From an uncultured Eubacteriales bacterium (GTDB lineage: Bacteria > Bacillota > Clostridia > HGM11514), in the NCBI GenBank assembly GCA_902492655.1, contig CABUMF010000066.1:1-7259 (forward strand): a DNA stretch of 7,259 nucleotides, written 5' to 3'. Shown piece after piece: positions 6,014 to 7,259 of the stretch. The translations under genes and the position numbers were made by a program. The notes under the pieces were generated by a model. That model saw nothing but the letters and a program-made list of their open reading frames with translations, did no database searches and had not been told where the DNA came from. Every line of letters starts with the position of its first letter. Position 1 is the stretch's first letter.

Positions 6014-6024
6014 GAGGATAATAT
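5996..6024 (+). promoter_or_regulatory. Candidate promoter of the ykvI-like gene
   Basis: TTGTGA (5996-6001), a 17-bp spacer and TAATAT (6019-6024) form a moderate sigma-A-like match. The -10 is weak, and GATAAT at 6017-6022 is an alternative with a 15-bp spacer. It fits the 28-33 nt of leader before the GTG start and overlaps the glyQS promoter on the other strand. Confidence 0.4.
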
Positions 6025-6057
6025 ATTAAAGAATAATGAATTTTGTAGAGGTGCTTT

Positions 6058-6963
6058 GTGAAAAATGCTGTCAAAACCGCTTTGTTACTGAGTTCGTCGC
6101 TTATCGGAGCAGGGTTTGCGACCGGTCGGGAAATCTGCGAGTTCTTTCCTCCGGACGGGATTTTCGGTCTGTTAAATGCGGTGTTCTCATGCTTTTTGAT
6201 TTGTCTGTTTACATTTCTTATTATTAAAAAAGGCAACGCTTTGGCAGAGAACATAACATACCGGATTTTTGTATTTTTGTTTTTGGTATGTATGGAGTCA
6301 GCCATGTTTGCCGGCGCGTCATATTTTCCGTACGGCAGAATAATTTTGGCAGTATTGGTTGTTATAACTTATATTGCCGGAATTACCGGAATTGAAACCG
6401 CCGCGGTTATTCTGACGCCTATTATTGCGCTATATATTATTGTTTCCGCTGTGATTTTCGGGGACATGAGCATATGCGAAAGAACTCATGCCGAAAGCCA
6501 CCCCTTTATTTATGCCGGGTACAATGTTATATATTTTCCGATTTTGCTGAAATCAATAAAAATCGAAAAGCCTTTATCGGTATCCGTGTTTTTATTTATA
6601 ATTATGGCGCCTCTTATCGCCGCCGTAAGCTTTCTCACTCAGGATTTTGCGGACTTTGAAATTCCGCTTTCAAACGCTGTCGGAGAAAGTGTATTTTTTG
6701 GCATTATACTTTTCTTTGCGATGTACACAACTGCGGCGTGTTCTGCATTTTGCATGAGCGACATAGCAGGGAAGAAGTACGGCTATGTTGGGATTTTTCT
6801 TTCCTTCATAACATCATTTTTCGGATTTGGGAGTATTGTTTCGTCAGGTTACAGAATTTTCGGCATTATAGGATTTGCTTTGTGCATATTCCTGATATTA
6901 AATCGCCGTAATATGAAGAAATACGGAGAAAATTCAAGAAATAGAGAGAAAATCAACTGCTGA
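6058..6963 (+). CDS. YkvI-like multi-spanning membrane protein (APC/LeuT-fold superfamily)
   Basis: This 301-residue, strongly hydrophobic protein probably carries a small solute across the cytoplasmic membrane, coupled to an ion gradient if it behaves like LeuT-fold relatives. The substrate is unknown. The N-terminal signature SLIGAGFATGREICEFF (14-30), with Gly residues breaking helix 1, is typical of YkvI. About ten membrane spans can be placed, near 5-24, 35-56, 69-89, 93-110, 113-135, 150-165, 171-194, 208-232, 241-262 and 264-282, followed by a short basic tail. At 301 residues it is shorter than the roughly 340-380 I recall for YkvI proteins, with short loops, but no frameshift is apparent. 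The GTG at 6058 is chosen because GAGG ends 6 nt before it and the protein opens at the signature. No terminator is seen before the tRNA-Pro promoter. Confidence 0.85.
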   Translation: MKNAVKTALLLSSSLIGAGFATGREICEFFPPDGIFGLLNAVFSCFLICLFTFLIIKKGNALAENITYRIFVFLFLVCMESAMFAGASYFPYGRIILAVLVVITYIAGITGIETAAVILTPIIALYIIVSAVIFGDMSICERTHAESHPFIYAGYNVIYFPILLKSIKIEKPLSVSVFLFIIMAPLIAAVSFLTQDFADFEIPLSNAVGESVFFGIILFFAMYTTAACSAFCMSDIAGKKYGYVGIFLSFITSFFGFGSIVSSGYRIFGIIGFALCIFLILNRRNMKKYGENSRNREKINC

Positions 6964-6979
6964 CACATAAAATTCGAGG

Positions 6980-7008
6980 TTGAAAATCGGCTTGATATAT
7001 AATATAAT
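6980..7008 (+). promoter_or_regulatory. Promoter of tRNA-Pro
   Basis: TTGAAA (6980-6985), a 17-bp spacer and a perfect TATAAT (7003-7008) precede the tRNA. Transcription should start near 7015, about 9 nt before the mature 5' end. Confidence 0.85.
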
Positions 7009-7023
7009 ATTTAGGCTATGTTT

Positions 7024-7096
7024 CGGGGTGTGGCGCAGTTGGTAGCGCGCGACATTTGGGATGTTGAGGCCGCAGGTTCGAACCCTGTCACTCCGA
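7024..7096 (+). tRNA. tRNA-Pro (anticodon TGG)
   Basis: A full cloverleaf is present. The acceptor stem is CGGGGTG/CACTCCG with one G-U wobble. The D arm is GCGC/GCGC around AGTTGGTA. The anticodon stem is CGACA/TGTTG around TTTGGGA, giving anticodon TGG. The T arm is GCAGG/CCTGT with loop TTCGAAC. The discriminator is A7096. CCA is not encoded (TAG follows), so the end must be added by a nucleotidyltransferase, unlike tRNA-Lys in this window. Confidence 0.97.
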
Positions 7097-7100
7097 TAGA

Positions 7101-7151
7101 AAAACCGCATAATTGCTGAAAAATTCAGTAGTTATGCGGTTTTGTTTTTTT
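7101..7151 (+). terminator. Rho-independent terminator of tRNA-Pro
   Basis: A 20-bp stem runs from AAAACCGCATAA (7101-7112) and CTGAA (7116-7120) to TTCAG (7124-7128) and TTATGCGGTTTT (7132-7143). The TTG/TAG middle pairs through wobbles and the loop is AAA. Seven Ts follow at 7145-7151. On the minus strand the stem also ends in TTTTTCTAT, so it may work in both directions. Confidence 0.93.
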
Positions 7152-7259
7152 ACCCGGAAAGCCTAAAATAAGGGTGTTCTAGAAAAAAGGAAAGCTTTAT
7201 TTTAATTTCATGTGTGTTTTTTTGAGACAAATTAGCCTTCATGGGTATTATCTTATTTC

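Noticed and set aside
5958..6057. T-box or glycine riboswitch in front of glyQS
   Set aside because: The promoter at 6013-5985 leaves a leader of about 27 nt, and no specifier loop, antiterminator or terminator pair is present.
7164..7204. Inverted repeat TAAAATAA/TTATTTTA
   Set aside because: It has only eight A/T pairs around a 25-nt loop in A/T-rich DNA, which is likely chance. No gene ends there that needs it.

Overview
The window reads as ordinary chromosome from a low-GC Gram-positive bacterium, most likely a clostridial (Eubacteriales) gut-type organism. The grounds are strong GGAGG/AAGGAG ribosome binding sites, sigma-A-like promoters with 17-bp spacers, TTG and GTG starts, intrinsic terminators with U-tracts, a single-chain glycyl-tRNA synthetase, a meso-diaminopimelate dehydrogenase and a YkvI-type membrane protein. 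Genus cannot be fixed from the sequence alone.

Layout, left to right. Bases 1-116 hold a non-coding, hairpin-rich stretch ending in a plus-strand terminator, probably the tail of something that begins outside the window. A minus-strand tRNA-Lys(CTT) follows, with its own promoter and terminator. From about 3510 down to 390 on the minus strand lies a three-gene operon: a MarR-family regulator, an iron-type alcohol dehydrogenase and a class-3-like aldehyde dehydrogenase. The genes are separated by 2 nt and 1 nt, and each downstream Shine-Dalgarno sequence sits inside the end of the upstream gene. The operon promoter carries two near-identical palindromes, one over the -35 box and one over the expected start of transcription. 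This is the layout expected of an autorepressed MarR operon handling aldehydes or alcohols.

Upstream of that, also on the minus strand, glyQS (glycyl-tRNA synthetase) and ddh (meso-DAP dehydrogenase) form a two-gene unit with a clear promoter and a strong terminator. glyQS is divergent from a plus-strand gene for a 301-residue YkvI-like (LeuT-fold) membrane protein. After it come a plus-strand tRNA-Pro(TGG) with its own promoter and a 20-bp terminator hairpin, then about 110 bp with no convincing gene.

I see no mobile element, CRISPR array, toxin-antitoxin pair or defence system, and no clear novel system. The points most worth a second look are the dual-operator MarR/ADH/ALDH operon, the nested-hairpin element at the left edge, the overlapping divergent glyQS/ykvI promoters without a T-box, and the unusually short YkvI protein. 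Four start codons were assigned from ribosome-binding-site position: 1772 (aldehyde dehydrogenase), 2982 (alcohol dehydrogenase, TTG), 5951 (glyQS) and 6058 (ykvI, GTG).
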